Notes under the pieces: generated by a model
Told to the model about the DNA's origin: nothing
The model's database searches: none
What the model saw: only the letters and a program-made list of their open reading frames with translations
Part shown: in pieces, positions 9,584 to 17,761 of the stretch
Layout of the letters: every line of letters begins with the position of its first letter
Numbering within the stretch: position 1 is the stretch's first letter
Program-made: the position numbers and the translations under genes
Origin: Flavobacteriaceae bacterium
Lineage (GTDB): Bacteria; Bacteroidota; Bacteroidia; Flavobacteriales; Flavobacteriaceae
DNA: 64,000 nt
Reading direction: 5' to 3'
Assembly (NCBI GenBank): GCA_021739635.1
Contig: JAIPBH010000005.1
Coordinates: forward strand, 175,172-239,171

Positions 9584-10036
9584 TTAAATCTTTTTAACAC
9601 GAACGGCATTCATACCTTTTTGCCCACGTTCAAGCTCATAGGTAACTTTGTCGTTTTCTTGAATAGCATCAATTAAACCACTTATATGAACAAAATATTT
9701 TTCTTGTGAAGTTGAATCAATAATGAATCCGAAGCCTTTAGATTTATCAAAAAATGAAACTTTTCCTTGCTTTTCTGCAACAACTTCTTCTTCTCTATGT
9801 TCTTTTTTTGGAATACCAATTTCTATACTTTCTGCTTCTACTTTTATTTTCATAGAAGGATCTGGTGGCGTATCAGTCAAATTACCATTATAATCTACAT
9901 AAGCAAATTGAATTCCTTGTGGGTTTTCTTTAGATTCCGCTTTTCTAGCATCTTTTTTCTTTTGCTTATCTTCACGCTTCTTTAAGCGTTTTTTTTCTTT
10001 TTCAATTTTGTTAAATGTGACTTGAGATTTTGCCAT
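9584..10036 (-). CDS. Cold-shock-domain protein with lysine-rich N-terminal arm
   Basis: Protein of 150 residues. Residues about 1-35 are very basic and probably coiled (KIEKEKKRLKKREDKQKKKD). A linker follows, then a cold-shock domain from about residue 88: KGKVSFF, the RNP1 motif KGFGFI and the RNP2 motif YFVHIS, ending KGMNAVRVKKI. The fold binds single-stranded RNA or DNA. Proteins with this basic arm plus one CSD are common in Flavobacteriia and are usually annotated simply as cold-shock proteins. The 190 bp upstream are A+T rich, with no hairpin that I could identify as a cold-responsive leader. Confidence 0.88.
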   Translation of the reverse strand: MAKSQVTFNKIEKEKKRLKKREDKQKKKDARKAESKENPQGIQFAYVDYNGNLTDTPPDPSMKIKVEAESIEIGIPKKEHREEEVVAEKQGKVSFFDKSKGFGFIIDSTSQEKYFVHISGLIDAIQENDKVTYELERGQKGMNAVRVKKI

Positions 10037-10226
10037 TACTACTTATTTCCTGTTTTTAAGTTATTATATAATTGCAGTGAATTTAATTTTTATTTAAATC
10101 TTGAACAAGAAAATTTAAGAATTGAAAAAAATATAAAAATTGCCTTAACATGCTAATTTGCTGTAAAGATAATTAATTTTTAAGTAAGAAAAAATTAGTA
10201 ATAAAAATTTAAATTGAAGTTAAAAA

Positions 10227-11777
10227 TTAATCTTTTGGGGCAAATCCATTTATAGATTCAAAAACTTCATCAAAATTAGTTCTTATGTAAGCATTTAGTT
10301 TTTTTCGGTATTCACCTTTTAACCATTCAACAAAGTTAAAGGTGCTTTTACTGATACATTTTGTGTAGCGATTTATTCTGAAATCAATATCTTCACCCAG
10401 CATTTTTGCTAATCCTAATGCATCATAAACATCTTCACTGTTTTCAATACAAATTTTAGCATGTTGCTCTATGGAGCGTTCTAAAACTACTTTTGATGAT
10501 TCGCCATTTCTTATAGAAGCCACATAGGTTTCATGCACATTAAAAGAAACATCTTTTGATTTTGCAAATTCATCTCTTAATGCTTTGGGCATTTCATACC
10601 TAAAATTACTTTCAAGTTCTTCATCACCTAATAAAGAATCTAGATAATAATTAGGAGATTTAAAAATACGTTGCCAGTCTAAACTATCACCCCAAGGACC
10701 AAAACGATAAAAATTATTACCTAAATCTATAACATCAAAAGTTTTTTTATTTTTTAAAATACGTGAACCACGACCAATCATTTGATAATATAGGGTTAAT
10801 GACTTGGTTGCTCTGTTTAAAATAATGCTTTCAACGGTTGGCTCATCAAAACCAGTTGTTAAAATACTAACTGATGTTAAAATGGCATCAGGTGTTTTTT
10901 TAAACCATCTTAAAATTAAAGCGCGTTCTTTTTTTGTATTGGTATTATCTAAATGCGCAATGGGATAACCAGCTGCTCTAAAAGTATCATACACATGTAA
11001 AGATGTATTAATACCATTATTAAAAATAAGTGTTTTTTTGCCTTTAGAACGTTCTTCATATGCGTTTAACAACTTAGTAAGCATATCATTATCAGTATAT
11101 AAATCTTCAGAAGATTTAACTGTATAATCACCATTGGCGCCAACAACTAAAGATGTTAAACCAACATTATAAGTAAACATTTCAGCACGTGCTAAAAACC
11201 CATTTTGTATGAGTGATTCAATGGTTTCTCCAACAATTAATTCATCGTAATTGTCGGTCATTGGCAATTCAATACTAGAACTTAATGGCGTTGCTGTTAC
11301 ACCTAAAACAAAAGATTTACTAAAAAATTTAAAGAGTTTGGTGAATGAATTATAATGAGCTTCATCAATAATAACTAAACCAATATCAGAAATATCTAAT
11401 TTATTATCGTTAAGCCTGTTATTTAAAGTTTCAACCATAGCAACAAAACAACTGTATTGGCCTTGATCATCTAATTTTGCCTTGCTGTCAATAACTTTAT
11501 TGATAACTCCAAATTCAGTAAGAACAGATGATGTTTGCTTGCATAGTTCTATACGATGCGTCATCACCAATACTTTTTTATTGTGATGCTTTAAATATTG
11601 CCGAACAATTTCAGAAAAAATAACCGTTTTTCCGCCACCAGTTGGTAATTGATAAAGTAAGTGATAGTCTTCTGGAGCTTCTTCAAATAATTTAAAAATT
11701 TGATTGATAGCTCCTTTTTGATAACTGTATAAATCCTTACCAACTTTACGTTCTTCTAATTCTGTTTGTTTTGACAT
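10227..11777 (-). CDS. DEAD/DEAH-box (SF2) helicase
   Basis: Protein of 516 residues with ordered SF2 motifs: motif I PTGGGKTVIFSEI near the N-terminus, Ia MTHRIEL, motif II IIDEAH, motif III GVTATP, and motif VI QMIGRGSR in the second RecA domain. The architecture resembles RadD/YejH-type and type-III-restriction-like helicases but no nuclease domain is visible. About 130 C-terminal residues match no domain I recognise. A promoter-like TATTTTTG box (minus strand) lies at plus 11798-11805, about 20 bp before the start. Confidence 0.88.
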   Translation of the reverse strand: MSKQTELEERKVGKDLYSYQKGAINQIFKLFEEAPEDYHLLYQLPTGGGKTVIFSEIVRQYLKHHNKKVLVMTHRIELCKQTSSVLTEFGVINKVIDSKAKLDDQGQYSCFVAMVETLNNRLNDNKLDISDIGLVIIDEAHYNSFTKLFKFFSKSFVLGVTATPLSSSIELPMTDNYDELIVGETIESLIQNGFLARAEMFTYNVGLTSLVVGANGDYTVKSSEDLYTDNDMLTKLLNAYEERSKGKKTLIFNNGINTSLHVYDTFRAAGYPIAHLDNTNTKKERALILRWFKKTPDAILTSVSILTTGFDEPTVESIILNRATKSLTLYYQMIGRGSRILKNKKTFDVIDLGNNFYRFGPWGDSLDWQRIFKSPNYYLDSLLGDEELESNFRYEMPKALRDEFAKSKDVSFNVHETYVASIRNGESSKVVLERSIEQHAKICIENSEDVYDALGLAKMLGEDIDFRINRYTKCISKSTFNFVEWLKGEYRKKLNAYIRTNFDEVFESINGFAPKD

Positions 11778-11884
11778 GCTTCAATTTTGACCGCTTGCAA
11801 AAATAACACCTTTAAAGGGTTTATAACGAATGATTTTAAATTTTGTGCAGATTATTTTTAAAGTATTAAGAAACTTATACTTAA

Positions 11885-12553
11885 CTATTCTTTAACAATG
11901 ATAATTGATGCTTTTACATCTTTAGAAAGCGCCCAATAATTGGAAGTTATAATATTTTGTTGGTCGTCAACAACTTTAAAAAAAGCGGTATTTGGGAGTA
12001 AATATCCTTCACTTAAAGCCAAAAAATCTATTTTATTAAAGCCTTCTTTTAAATCTAACTTAAACCCATTAACGGCGTTTGTTAAAAAAATTCTAGGATT
12101 TATAATTTCGTCATTTACTGAAATATTTATTAAATCTCCATCTTGTTCGCCATAATCACTATACATTACATAAACATATTTTGATTTTGTTTTAAAATCT
12201 CCAAAATAAACATCTGTTTTACTACCAACATTACCTAAAAACATCTCGTTTTTAATTTCATCACTTTTTTTGCTCAATCTTTTCTCATATAATTCTCCAG
12301 GATTACCAAAGGTTTCACCAAACATTGAAAATTCTTTTTTTGGCACGTTGAAATTTGAATCTGTTTTTGGTACCGATAAGCCACTAAAACTATTGTTTTG
12401 ATTTGTTTTTGAAGGAAAAGGAATGCTTGTAACTGCTGAGTCTTTTTTACTTTCTATTGCAGGTATAGCAATAGATTTTTTTTGACTATCAATTTGAGCA
12501 TTGATAGTTAATGACATAAAAAAAAGGAATAGATATATAAAATTAATTCTCAT
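11885..12553 (-). CDS. Secreted protein of unknown function
   Basis: Protein of 222 residues with a clear Sec signal peptide (hydrophobic 5-17, cleavage likely after INAQ). A Ser/Thr/Asn-rich low-complexity region covers about 20-75. The C-terminal half alternates hydrophobic and polar residues (KYVYVMYSDYGEQDGDLINISVND) and looks like a beta-sandwich, possibly carbohydrate- or cell-surface-associated. I do not recognise a family. It stands alone on the minus strand, 107 bp downstream of the helicase start region, with a 272-bp gap on its 5' side. Confidence 0.7.
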   Translation of the reverse strand: MRINFIYLFLFFMSLTINAQIDSQKKSIAIPAIESKKDSAVTSIPFPSKTNQNNSFSGLSVPKTDSNFNVPKKEFSMFGETFGNPGELYEKRLSKKSDEIKNEMFLGNVGSKTDVYFGDFKTKSKYVYVMYSDYGEQDGDLINISVNDEIINPRIFLTNAVNGFKLDLKEGFNKIDFLALSEGYLLPNTAFFKVVDDQQNIITSNYWALSKDVKASIIIVKE

Positions 12554-12825
12554 TTGTTATAATCGATTTTCAAAAAAGGAATTTATGTATCAAAGATATT
12601 TTTTTATCTAATCAACGTCAATTCTTTGCTAGTTATTTTGCAATCATTTAACAATAATCATTCCTAAAAACCAAAATTTCCAATTTAATTCAAGTATATA
12701 TCCTACTCTATTTAATATAATTAAGTTAAAACTATGAATTTATTATTATGTTATACATAGTACTGTAACAAATTTAATTTTTAGTCGTCTATAAAGTATA
12801 ATCAATCAAATAAAAATTAGAAATC

Positions 12826-12912
12826 ATGAGAACATTAGACAGTAATCAATTAACAGAATCCTTTAAAAATTCAAAAAGTTACAACTGGAATTGTAAAAGA
12901 AGATTTAGATAA
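12826..12912 (+). CDS. 28-residue microprotein A of a paralogous pair
   Basis: Short ORF ATG...TAA. Its product shares 19 of 28 residues with microprotein B (12960-13046). Shared residues are Thr3-Leu4, Ser6-Asn7-Gln8-Leu9, Ser12, the block NSKSYNWN (15-22) and a basic KRR at 24-26. At six of the identical residues the two genes use different synonymous codons (positions 3, 6, 12, 15, 20, 26), and several other differences are conservative (R/K, D/N, T/S, F/Y). That pattern points to selection on the protein. There is no signal peptide or membrane segment; the C-terminal third is basic with one Trp and one Cys (Cys23, Glu in B). Function unknown. Confidence 0.6.
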   Translation: MRTLDSNQLTESFKNSKSYNWNCKRRFR

Positions 12913-12959
12913 TTACTATCAAAAATTAAACATCAATCAAAAAATTAAAAACAGAAAAC

Positions 12960-13046
12960 ATGAAAACTTTAAACAGCAATCAATTATCAGGAAGCTTAAG
13001 TAACTCAAAAAGTTACAATTGGAATGAAAAAAGACGTTACAAATAA
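12960..13046 (+). CDS. 28-residue microprotein B of a paralogous pair
   Basis: Second copy of the microprotein, 47 bp after copy A and preceded by a similar A-rich stretch containing CAATCAAA, as if the whole gene unit had been duplicated. It keeps the NSKSYNWN block and the basic KRR tail. Its stop codon lies inside the loop of a perfect 12-bp terminator hairpin (13029-13058), so the last codons form the 5' arm of the stem. A translating ribosome would necessarily interfere with hairpin folding. No homologous family is known to me. Confidence 0.62.
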   Translation: MKTLNSNQLSGSLSNSKSYNWNEKRRYK

Positions 13047-13058
13047 GTAACGTCTTTT
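13029..13058 (+). terminator. Intrinsic terminator overlapping the stop of microprotein B
   Basis: Perfect inverted repeat AAAAGACGTTAC - AAATAA - GTAACGTCTTTT (12-bp stem, 6-nt loop). The stop codon TAA is in the loop. The stem core is G+C richer than its surroundings and ends in a short T run, so it can serve as a terminator in the plus direction. Confidence 0.75.
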
Positions 13059-13088
13059 AAAAAATCATCAAATCAATTAAATAAAAAA

Positions 13089-13223
13089 ATGAAAACTTAT
13101 ACCAAAATATCAAAACAATTAAACAGGCTAACAAATGAAAATTTATTAGTTAACCGCCGAATAATATCATTCAATAATGCTTTTGAAGCTATTTGGATAG
13201 GCACAAAACGATATGCACATTAA
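13089..13223 (+). CDS. Small ORF of 44 residues, uncertain
   Basis: ATG...TAA ORF 42 bp after microprotein B. Its upstream sequence (TCAATTAAATAAAAAA) resembles those before microproteins A and B, and it also begins MKT. The rest (basic, with an FNNAFEAIWIG segment) does not align with A or B. It lies beyond the terminator hairpin and its 3' end overlaps the convergent 3D-domain gene by 4 bp. It could be a diverged third member or a chance ORF. Confidence 0.3.
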   Translation: MKTYTKISKQLNRLTNENLLVNRRIISFNNAFEAIWIGTKRYAH

Positions 13224-13627
13224 GGTGTTTCCTTTAGTACACCATAAACAATAGAAACTTTTTTTCTGCCCCAATGTTTTGCTGCCTTAACATCAATACC
13301 CATATAAATATCAATATGGTTTCGCTTTCGCGAATGCATTTTGTCTTTTACAAAATATATTCCTTCTAAACCTTTAATTTTTACAGGTGTATCATGCTTT
13401 AATCCTTTTTTAATAAGGTCATTGGACACTGCAATATATTTTAAACCAGGTTTTAAACTATCGCCAAAAGCTGTAATATGAGGATCAGAATCAGTTTGAT
13501 TCTTTACCGAATTATAAGCAGTGGCAGTAACTTTTATATGATGCCAAGTATATTTTTTTTCAAAATCATCTTTACAACTAAAAAGAATAGTTAAAAAGAT
13601 ACCTATCACACAAACTCTTAAAGCCAT
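13220..13627 (-). CDS. 3D-domain (double-psi barrel) lipoprotein
   Basis: Protein of 135 residues. The N-terminus has a hydrophobic stretch ending in a lipobox (ILFSC, Cys18), predicting an envelope lipoprotein. The remainder matches the small 3D/RlpA-like barrel: VTATAYNSV at the start, VSNDLIKKGL, and VKDKM...IDIYMG supplying the conserved aspartates. The fold is shared with the catalytic domain of MltA-type lytic transglycosylases and with bacterial expansin-like proteins, so a peptidoglycan role is plausible. The product is short and consists of this domain alone. Confidence 0.8.
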   Translation of the reverse strand: MALRVCVIGIFLTILFSCKDDFEKKYTWHHIKVTATAYNSVKNQTDSDPHITAFGDSLKPGLKYIAVSNDLIKKGLKHDTPVKIKGLEGIYFVKDKMHSRKRNHIDIYMGIDVKAAKHWGRKKVSIVYGVLKETP

Positions 13628-13677
13628 CTAATTATATTATTTAGACACAATATAGCGGTTATTTTTAAATTATATGC

Positions 13678-13709
13678 AAAAAAAAGAGAGTTTAAAACTC
13701 TCTTTTTTT
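13678..13709 (-). terminator. Bidirectional-looking terminator after hsp20
   Basis: A run of A, then GAGAG - TTTAAAA - CTCTC, then a run of T. The A and T tracts can extend the stem. It sits at the 3' end of the Hsp20 gene (its minus-strand stop is at 13708-13710) and immediately before the 3D-domain gene, giving a T tract in both reading directions. Confidence 0.75.
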
Positions 13710-14187
13710 ATTTAATCTCAATGGATTTAATTGGTTTTTTCTTAGCTTCTTCTCGCTTTGGAAGTGTGATTTTTAAAATACCATTAGTGTATTCTGCCGA
13801 AATTTTTTCAGTCTCTACAGATTCAGGAACTACAAATGTTCTTTTAAATGTTGAATAACCAAATTCTCTTCTTGTGTATTCTTGATTTTCTTCATTAATT
13901 TCTGACTTTGTTTCAGCTCCAACTGATAAAACATCATTATCAAGGCTTATATTAAAATCTGATTTTTTTAAGCCAGGAACTGCCATTTCTACAACAAATT
14001 CATTATCAAGATTAATTAAATTCACTGCTGGTAAAGTAATACCCGTATTAAAGTTTGCTATAAATTCATTGCCAAAGCCTTTACCTAATATGTCATCAAA
14101 CCAAGATGGTAAACTAGGCAATCTATTAAAATTTGGATCAATAGTTTTTTTATTACCATTTTTAATCGTTGGAATTAAAGTACTCAT
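13708..14187 (-). CDS. Hsp20/alpha-crystallin small heat-shock protein
   Basis: Holdase chaperone of 159 residues. The alpha-crystallin domain spans about 50-145, with the family hallmarks VVEMAVPGLKKSDFNISLDNDVLSV, REFGYSTFKRTFVVPESV, and the A-x-x-x-N-G-I-L motif (SAEYTNGILKITLPK). The C-terminus carries KKPIKSIEIK, containing the I-x-I oligomerisation motif. The gene is monocistronic: a hairpin lies between it and the upstream E1 gene and another follows its stop. A CIRCE element (Gram-positive type) was looked for and not seen. Confidence 0.93.
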   Translation of the reverse strand: MSTLIPTIKNGNKKTIDPNFNRLPSLPSWFDDILGKGFGNEFIANFNTGITLPAVNLINLDNEFVVEMAVPGLKKSDFNISLDNDVLSVGAETKSEINEENQEYTRREFGYSTFKRTFVVPESVETEKISAEYTNGILKITLPKREEAKKKPIKSIEIK

Positions 14188-14250
14188 AATTAAATAATTT
14201 AAAGGTTAAACAATTAATTTTCTAATCACTTAACAAATTAAATACCAACC

Positions 14251-14275
14251 GAAAAAATCTGAAAAAATTTCAGAT
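14251..14275 (-). terminator. Hairpin with T tract between E1 gene and hsp20
   Basis: Read on the minus strand: ATCTGAAA - TTT - TTTCAGAT followed directly by TTTTTTC. The 8-bp perfect stem plus T tract suits termination of the E1 transcript. Its position 64-88 bp before the hsp20 start means an operator role for hsp20 cannot be excluded. Confidence 0.5.
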
Positions 14276-14322
14276 AGAACTGACATTTTTTCATACTAGC
14301 AATCTAGTTATTAGTTGTTTAC

Positions 14323-16326
14323 CTAAAATTCCAACAACTGTTTAAGAGCTAACTCAAACCTATTTTTAGGTAAATACTGTTCTTCTAACTGTTTAATAAA
14401 AGGAATAGGAGTTTCTATACTTGCCACACGCTTAACGGGAGCATCCAGATATTTAAAACAATGTTCCATAATTAAGGCAGAAATATCACTGGCAATACCA
14501 CCAAACATAGAATCTTCTTGAAGAATGATGGCTCGACCTGTTTTTTTGACAGAAGCACATATAGCTTCTGTATCCAACGGCTGAAGGGTTCTTAAATCAA
14601 TTAAATCTGCTTTAATATTTAAGTTATTATCTAACGTTTCTAAAGCCCAATGAACTGCAGCTCCATATGTAATTATAGTTACCTGATTGCCTTCTCTTAA
14701 ACCCGAAGCCTTTCCAAAAGGTAATGTATAATAATCTGTAGGAACTTCTTGTCTAATACTTCTGTACAATCCTTTATGCTCAAAAAATAAAACAGGATTA
14801 GGGTCATTTATGGCAGTTGCTAATAAACCTTTAGCATCATAAGGAAATGCCGGATACACTACTTTTAATCCAGGTGTTTTTGTAAACCACGCTTCATTGG
14901 TTTGTGAGTGAAATGGTCCTGCTCCAACACCAGCTCCGCATGGCATTCTTATTACCACATCCGCTTCCTGATTCCATCTGTAATGCGATTTGGCTAAATA
15001 ATTTACAATAGGATTAAATCCAGAAGATACAAAATCAGCAAACTGCATTTCAACAACACTTTTTATACCTGCAATAGATAGTCCCATAGCTGCTTCAACA
15101 ATAGCAGATTCACAAATAGGTGTATTTCTAACTCTATTTTTTCCAAATAGTTCAACGAAACCTTCAGTAATTTTAAATGCTCCACCATATTCTGCAATAT
15201 CCTGACCCATAATAACCAAGTCATGATGCAATTCCATACTCTGTTTTAAACCTTCAGAAATGGCATCTATAAAACGAATTTCTTTTTTATCTGAATTCTC
15301 TTTAACTTCTTGATATTGAAATACTTTATAAACATCATTTAATTCAATAGTTTCATTAGGAATTATAACTTCTTCATCAAAAGCAAGTTTTAAATGTTCG
15401 TTAATTTCATTTACAATAGAATCTTTTATTGATTTTTCTGTGTTAGAATCTAAAATTCCCTGATTTAACAAGAAAGTCTCATAATTTGAAACAGGATCTT
15501 TTAAAGCCCAGGTATACATAAGTTCTTGAGGTACATATTTAGTGCCACTTGCTTCTTCATGCCCACGCATTCTAAAGGTTTTAAATTCCAATAAAATAGG
15601 TCTAGGCCATTGACGCATACTTTCTGCAATCTCATTTACTTTTGTATAGACTTCTATGATGTTATTTCCATCTATAATATAGCTCTCTATACCATATCCA
15701 ATGCCTTTATCGGCAATGTTTTCACACTTAAATTGCTCATTAGTTGGTGTTGACAACCCATAGCCATTATTTTCAACACAAAACATTACGGGTAAATTCC
15801 ATACTGAAGCAACATTTAAAGCTTCATGAAAATCTCCTTCACTAGTTCCTCCTTCACCGGTAAATACAGCAGTGACTTGGTTTTTATTTTTCAAATTACT
15901 AGCTAAAGCAATACCATCTGCTACCCCAAGTTGTGGGCCTAAATGAGAAATCATTCCAACAATTTTATACTCCTGTGTACCAAAATGAAAGGATCTATCT
16001 CTTCCTTTTGTAAAACCGGAAGCTTTTCCTTGCCATTGTGCAAAAAGACGGTATAATGGAATTTCTCTAGTAGTAAAAACACCTAAATTCCTGTGCATTG
16101 GCAAAATATATTCTTCCTTGTTCAAAGCCATAGTTATTCCAACAGAAATAGCCTCTTGCCCAATTCCTGAAAACCATTTACTTATTTTTCCCTGACGCAA
16201 AAGAATGAGCATTTTTTCTTCAATTAATCTAGGTTTTAATAAGTTCTTATATAATAATATTAAGGTCTCATTATCAATATTTTGTGTATTATATTGTATG
16301 TTGTTTAATGAGGTATAATTTGACAT
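14323..16326 (-). CDS. Fused alpha-beta E1 component of a 2-oxo acid dehydrogenase
   Basis: Thiamine-diphosphate enzyme of 667 residues joining the normally separate E1 subunits. The alpha half (about 1-320) carries the ThDP motif from GEGGTSEGDFHEAL to NNGYG. The beta half (about 340-667) begins RFIDAISEGLKQSMELHHDLVIMGQDIAEYGGAF and continues GPFHSQTNEAWF. The pattern best fits branched-chain 2-oxo acid dehydrogenase E1 (iso-branched fatty acids are prominent in this family), but pyruvate or acetoin cannot be ruled out. No E2 or E3 gene is adjacent. A TATATTTG box (minus strand, plus 16350-16357) precedes the start by about 23 bp. Confidence 0.88.
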   Translation of the reverse strand: MSNYTSLNNIQYNTQNIDNETLILLYKNLLKPRLIEEKMLILLRQGKISKWFSGIGQEAISVGITMALNKEEYILPMHRNLGVFTTREIPLYRLFAQWQGKASGFTKGRDRSFHFGTQEYKIVGMISHLGPQLGVADGIALASNLKNKNQVTAVFTGEGGTSEGDFHEALNVASVWNLPVMFCVENNGYGLSTPTNEQFKCENIADKGIGYGIESYIIDGNNIIEVYTKVNEIAESMRQWPRPILLEFKTFRMRGHEEASGTKYVPQELMYTWALKDPVSNYETFLLNQGILDSNTEKSIKDSIVNEINEHLKLAFDEEVIIPNETIELNDVYKVFQYQEVKENSDKKEIRFIDAISEGLKQSMELHHDLVIMGQDIAEYGGAFKITEGFVELFGKNRVRNTPICESAIVEAAMGLSIAGIKSVVEMQFADFVSSGFNPIVNYLAKSHYRWNQEADVVIRMPCGAGVGAGPFHSQTNEAWFTKTPGLKVVYPAFPYDAKGLLATAINDPNPVLFFEHKGLYRSIRQEVPTDYYTLPFGKASGLREGNQVTIITYGAAVHWALETLDNNLNIKADLIDLRTLQPLDTEAICASVKKTGRAIILQEDSMFGGIASDISALIMEHCFKYLDAPVKRVASIETPIPFIKQLEEQYLPKNRFELALKQLLEF

Positions 16327-16424
16327 AAACTTAGCTTTTTCAACTTTATCAAATATACCACAAATTGATTATTTGTCTTATATAGTTAAATAAAATATGA
16401 TGAGAAATGCTTATAATGTTTTTG

Positions 16425-16432
16425 TACATTTG
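16425..16432 (+). promoter_or_regulatory. Candidate -7 box (TACATTTG) for the dioxygenase operon
   Basis: Matches the Bacteroidota primary-sigma -7 consensus TAnnTTTG, 26 bp before the ATG at 16459. No good TTG -33 element is visible, so support is positional only. Confidence 0.4.
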
Positions 16433-16458
16433 TATTGTATCACATCAAAATTTGAATA

Positions 16459-17409
16459 ATGAATAGTATTCCAAGTGTTAACTTAAATGATTTTATTTCA
16501 GGAAATGCCCATAGCAAACAAAAATTTGTTAATGAAATTGGTAAAGCATATGAAGACATAGGTTTTGTTGCCTTAAAAGGACACTTTTTAGATGATGCTT
16601 TAGTTGAAAAATTATATGCTGAAGTAAAAAAATTTTTCAACTTACCGCTTGAAACCAAACAGAAATATGAAATACCCGGAATTGGTGGACAAAGAGGTTA
16701 TGTATCTTTTGGAAAAGAAAGCGCTAAAGGAAAAAAAGAAGGCGACTTAAAAGAGTTTTGGCACTTTGGACAATATGTTGAAAATGATGCAAAATTAGAA
16801 GCTGAATATCCTGCTAATGTTATAGTTGAAGAGCTTCCTGAATTTAATAAAGTTGGACAAGAAGCATACAGAATGCTTGAAAAAACGGCTAAATATGTAT
16901 TGCGTGCCTTAGCTTTGCATTTAGGGTTAGAAGAAACTTATTTTGATAAATATATTGTGAACGGAAATTCCATTTTAAGACCCATACATTACCCGCCAAT
17001 CACTCAAGAGCCTAAAGAAGCGGTTAGAGCTGCAGCTCATGGAGATATTAATTTAATAACACTACTTATGGGTGCGCAAGGACGAGGATTACAAGTTCAA
17101 AATCACAATGGCGAATGGATAGATGCTATTGCAAAACCTGACGAACTTATGATTAATGTGGGAGATATGCTTTCAAGACATACTAACAATAAATTAAAAT
17201 CAACCATACATCAAGTTATAAATCCTCCAAGAGAGCTTTGGGGAACTTCTCGATATTCTATTCCTTTCTTTATGCATCCTATAAGCGACATGAAATTAGA
17301 TGTGTTAGATGTTTGCATTGATAACAATAACCCAAAAGGGTTTGATGATATTACAGCTGGAGAATTTTTAACAGAACGATTAATTGAATTAGGACTGATA
17401 AAAAAATAA
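16459..17409 (+). CDS. 2-oxoglutarate/Fe(II) dioxygenase, isopenicillin-N-synthase family
   Basis: Protein of 316 residues. The DIOX_N-type N-terminal region (IPSVNLNDF...VGFVALKGH-like) precedes a jelly-roll core with iron ligands His194 and Asp196 (AHGDIN) and His251 (STIHQVINP), plus the 2-oxoglutarate-binding Arg265-x-Ser267 (RYS). The family includes plant-type dioxygenases and bacterial ethylene-forming-like enzymes; the substrate cannot be deduced. It heads a plus-strand run with short gaps: eIF1-like 22 bp later, then DUF1835, nucleoside phosphorylase and a binding protein. That suggests one transcription unit. Confidence 0.88.
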   Translation: MNSIPSVNLNDFISGNAHSKQKFVNEIGKAYEDIGFVALKGHFLDDALVEKLYAEVKKFFNLPLETKQKYEIPGIGGQRGYVSFGKESAKGKKEGDLKEFWHFGQYVENDAKLEAEYPANVIVEELPEFNKVGQEAYRMLEKTAKYVLRALALHLGLEETYFDKYIVNGNSILRPIHYPPITQEPKEAVRAAAHGDINLITLLMGAQGRGLQVQNHNGEWIDAIAKPDELMINVGDMLSRHTNNKLKSTIHQVINPPRELWGTSRYSIPFFMHPISDMKLDVLDVCIDNNNPKGFDDITAGEFLTERLIELGLIKK

Positions 17410-17431
17410 TTTCACTCCAAAAGTACACATC

Positions 17432-17758
17432 ATGGATTTACAAGACCAATTAAAAAATTTGTTTCCAGAGCATATTGTTGAAGAAACATCAAATAATTCA
17501 AGCGATAATCATTTGTGGATGCAAAATGAACCTATTATTTGCAAATACGAAAAACGAAAAGGTAAACCCATCACCATTTTAGAAGGTTACACGGGTGCAG
17601 ATCATGATTTTAAAACTTTAACAAAAGAAATTAAACAAAAATTAAGTGTTGGCGGAAGCTTTAAAGATGACAAAATTATCATTCAAGGTGATTACCGCGA
17701 TAAAATAATGCAAATGCTTAAAGAAAAAGGATTCAATGTAAAACGTGTTGGAGGTTAG
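17432..17758 (+). CDS. SUI1/eIF1-like translation factor (YciH family)
   Basis: Protein of 108 residues. The C-terminal two thirds form the SUI1 domain: KRKGKPITILEGYTG, LTKEIKQKLSVGGSFKDDKIIIQGDYRDKI and GFNVKRVGG, which are the hallmarks of eIF1/YciH. In bacteria these proteins are thought to affect start-codon discrimination, but the role is not essential or settled. It lies 22 bp after the dioxygenase and 3 bp before the DUF1835 gene, so it is probably co-transcribed. Confidence 0.92.
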   Translation: MDLQDQLKNLFPEHIVEETSNNSSDNHLWMQNEPIICKYEKRKGKPITILEGYTGADHDFKTLTKEIKQKLSVGGSFKDDKIIIQGDYRDKIMQMLKEKGFNVKRVGG

Positions 17759-17761
17759 CAC

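Noticed and set aside
9563..9590. A+T-only palindrome after the cold-shock-domain gene
   Set aside because: No G/C pairs in the core stem; weak evidence for a terminator.
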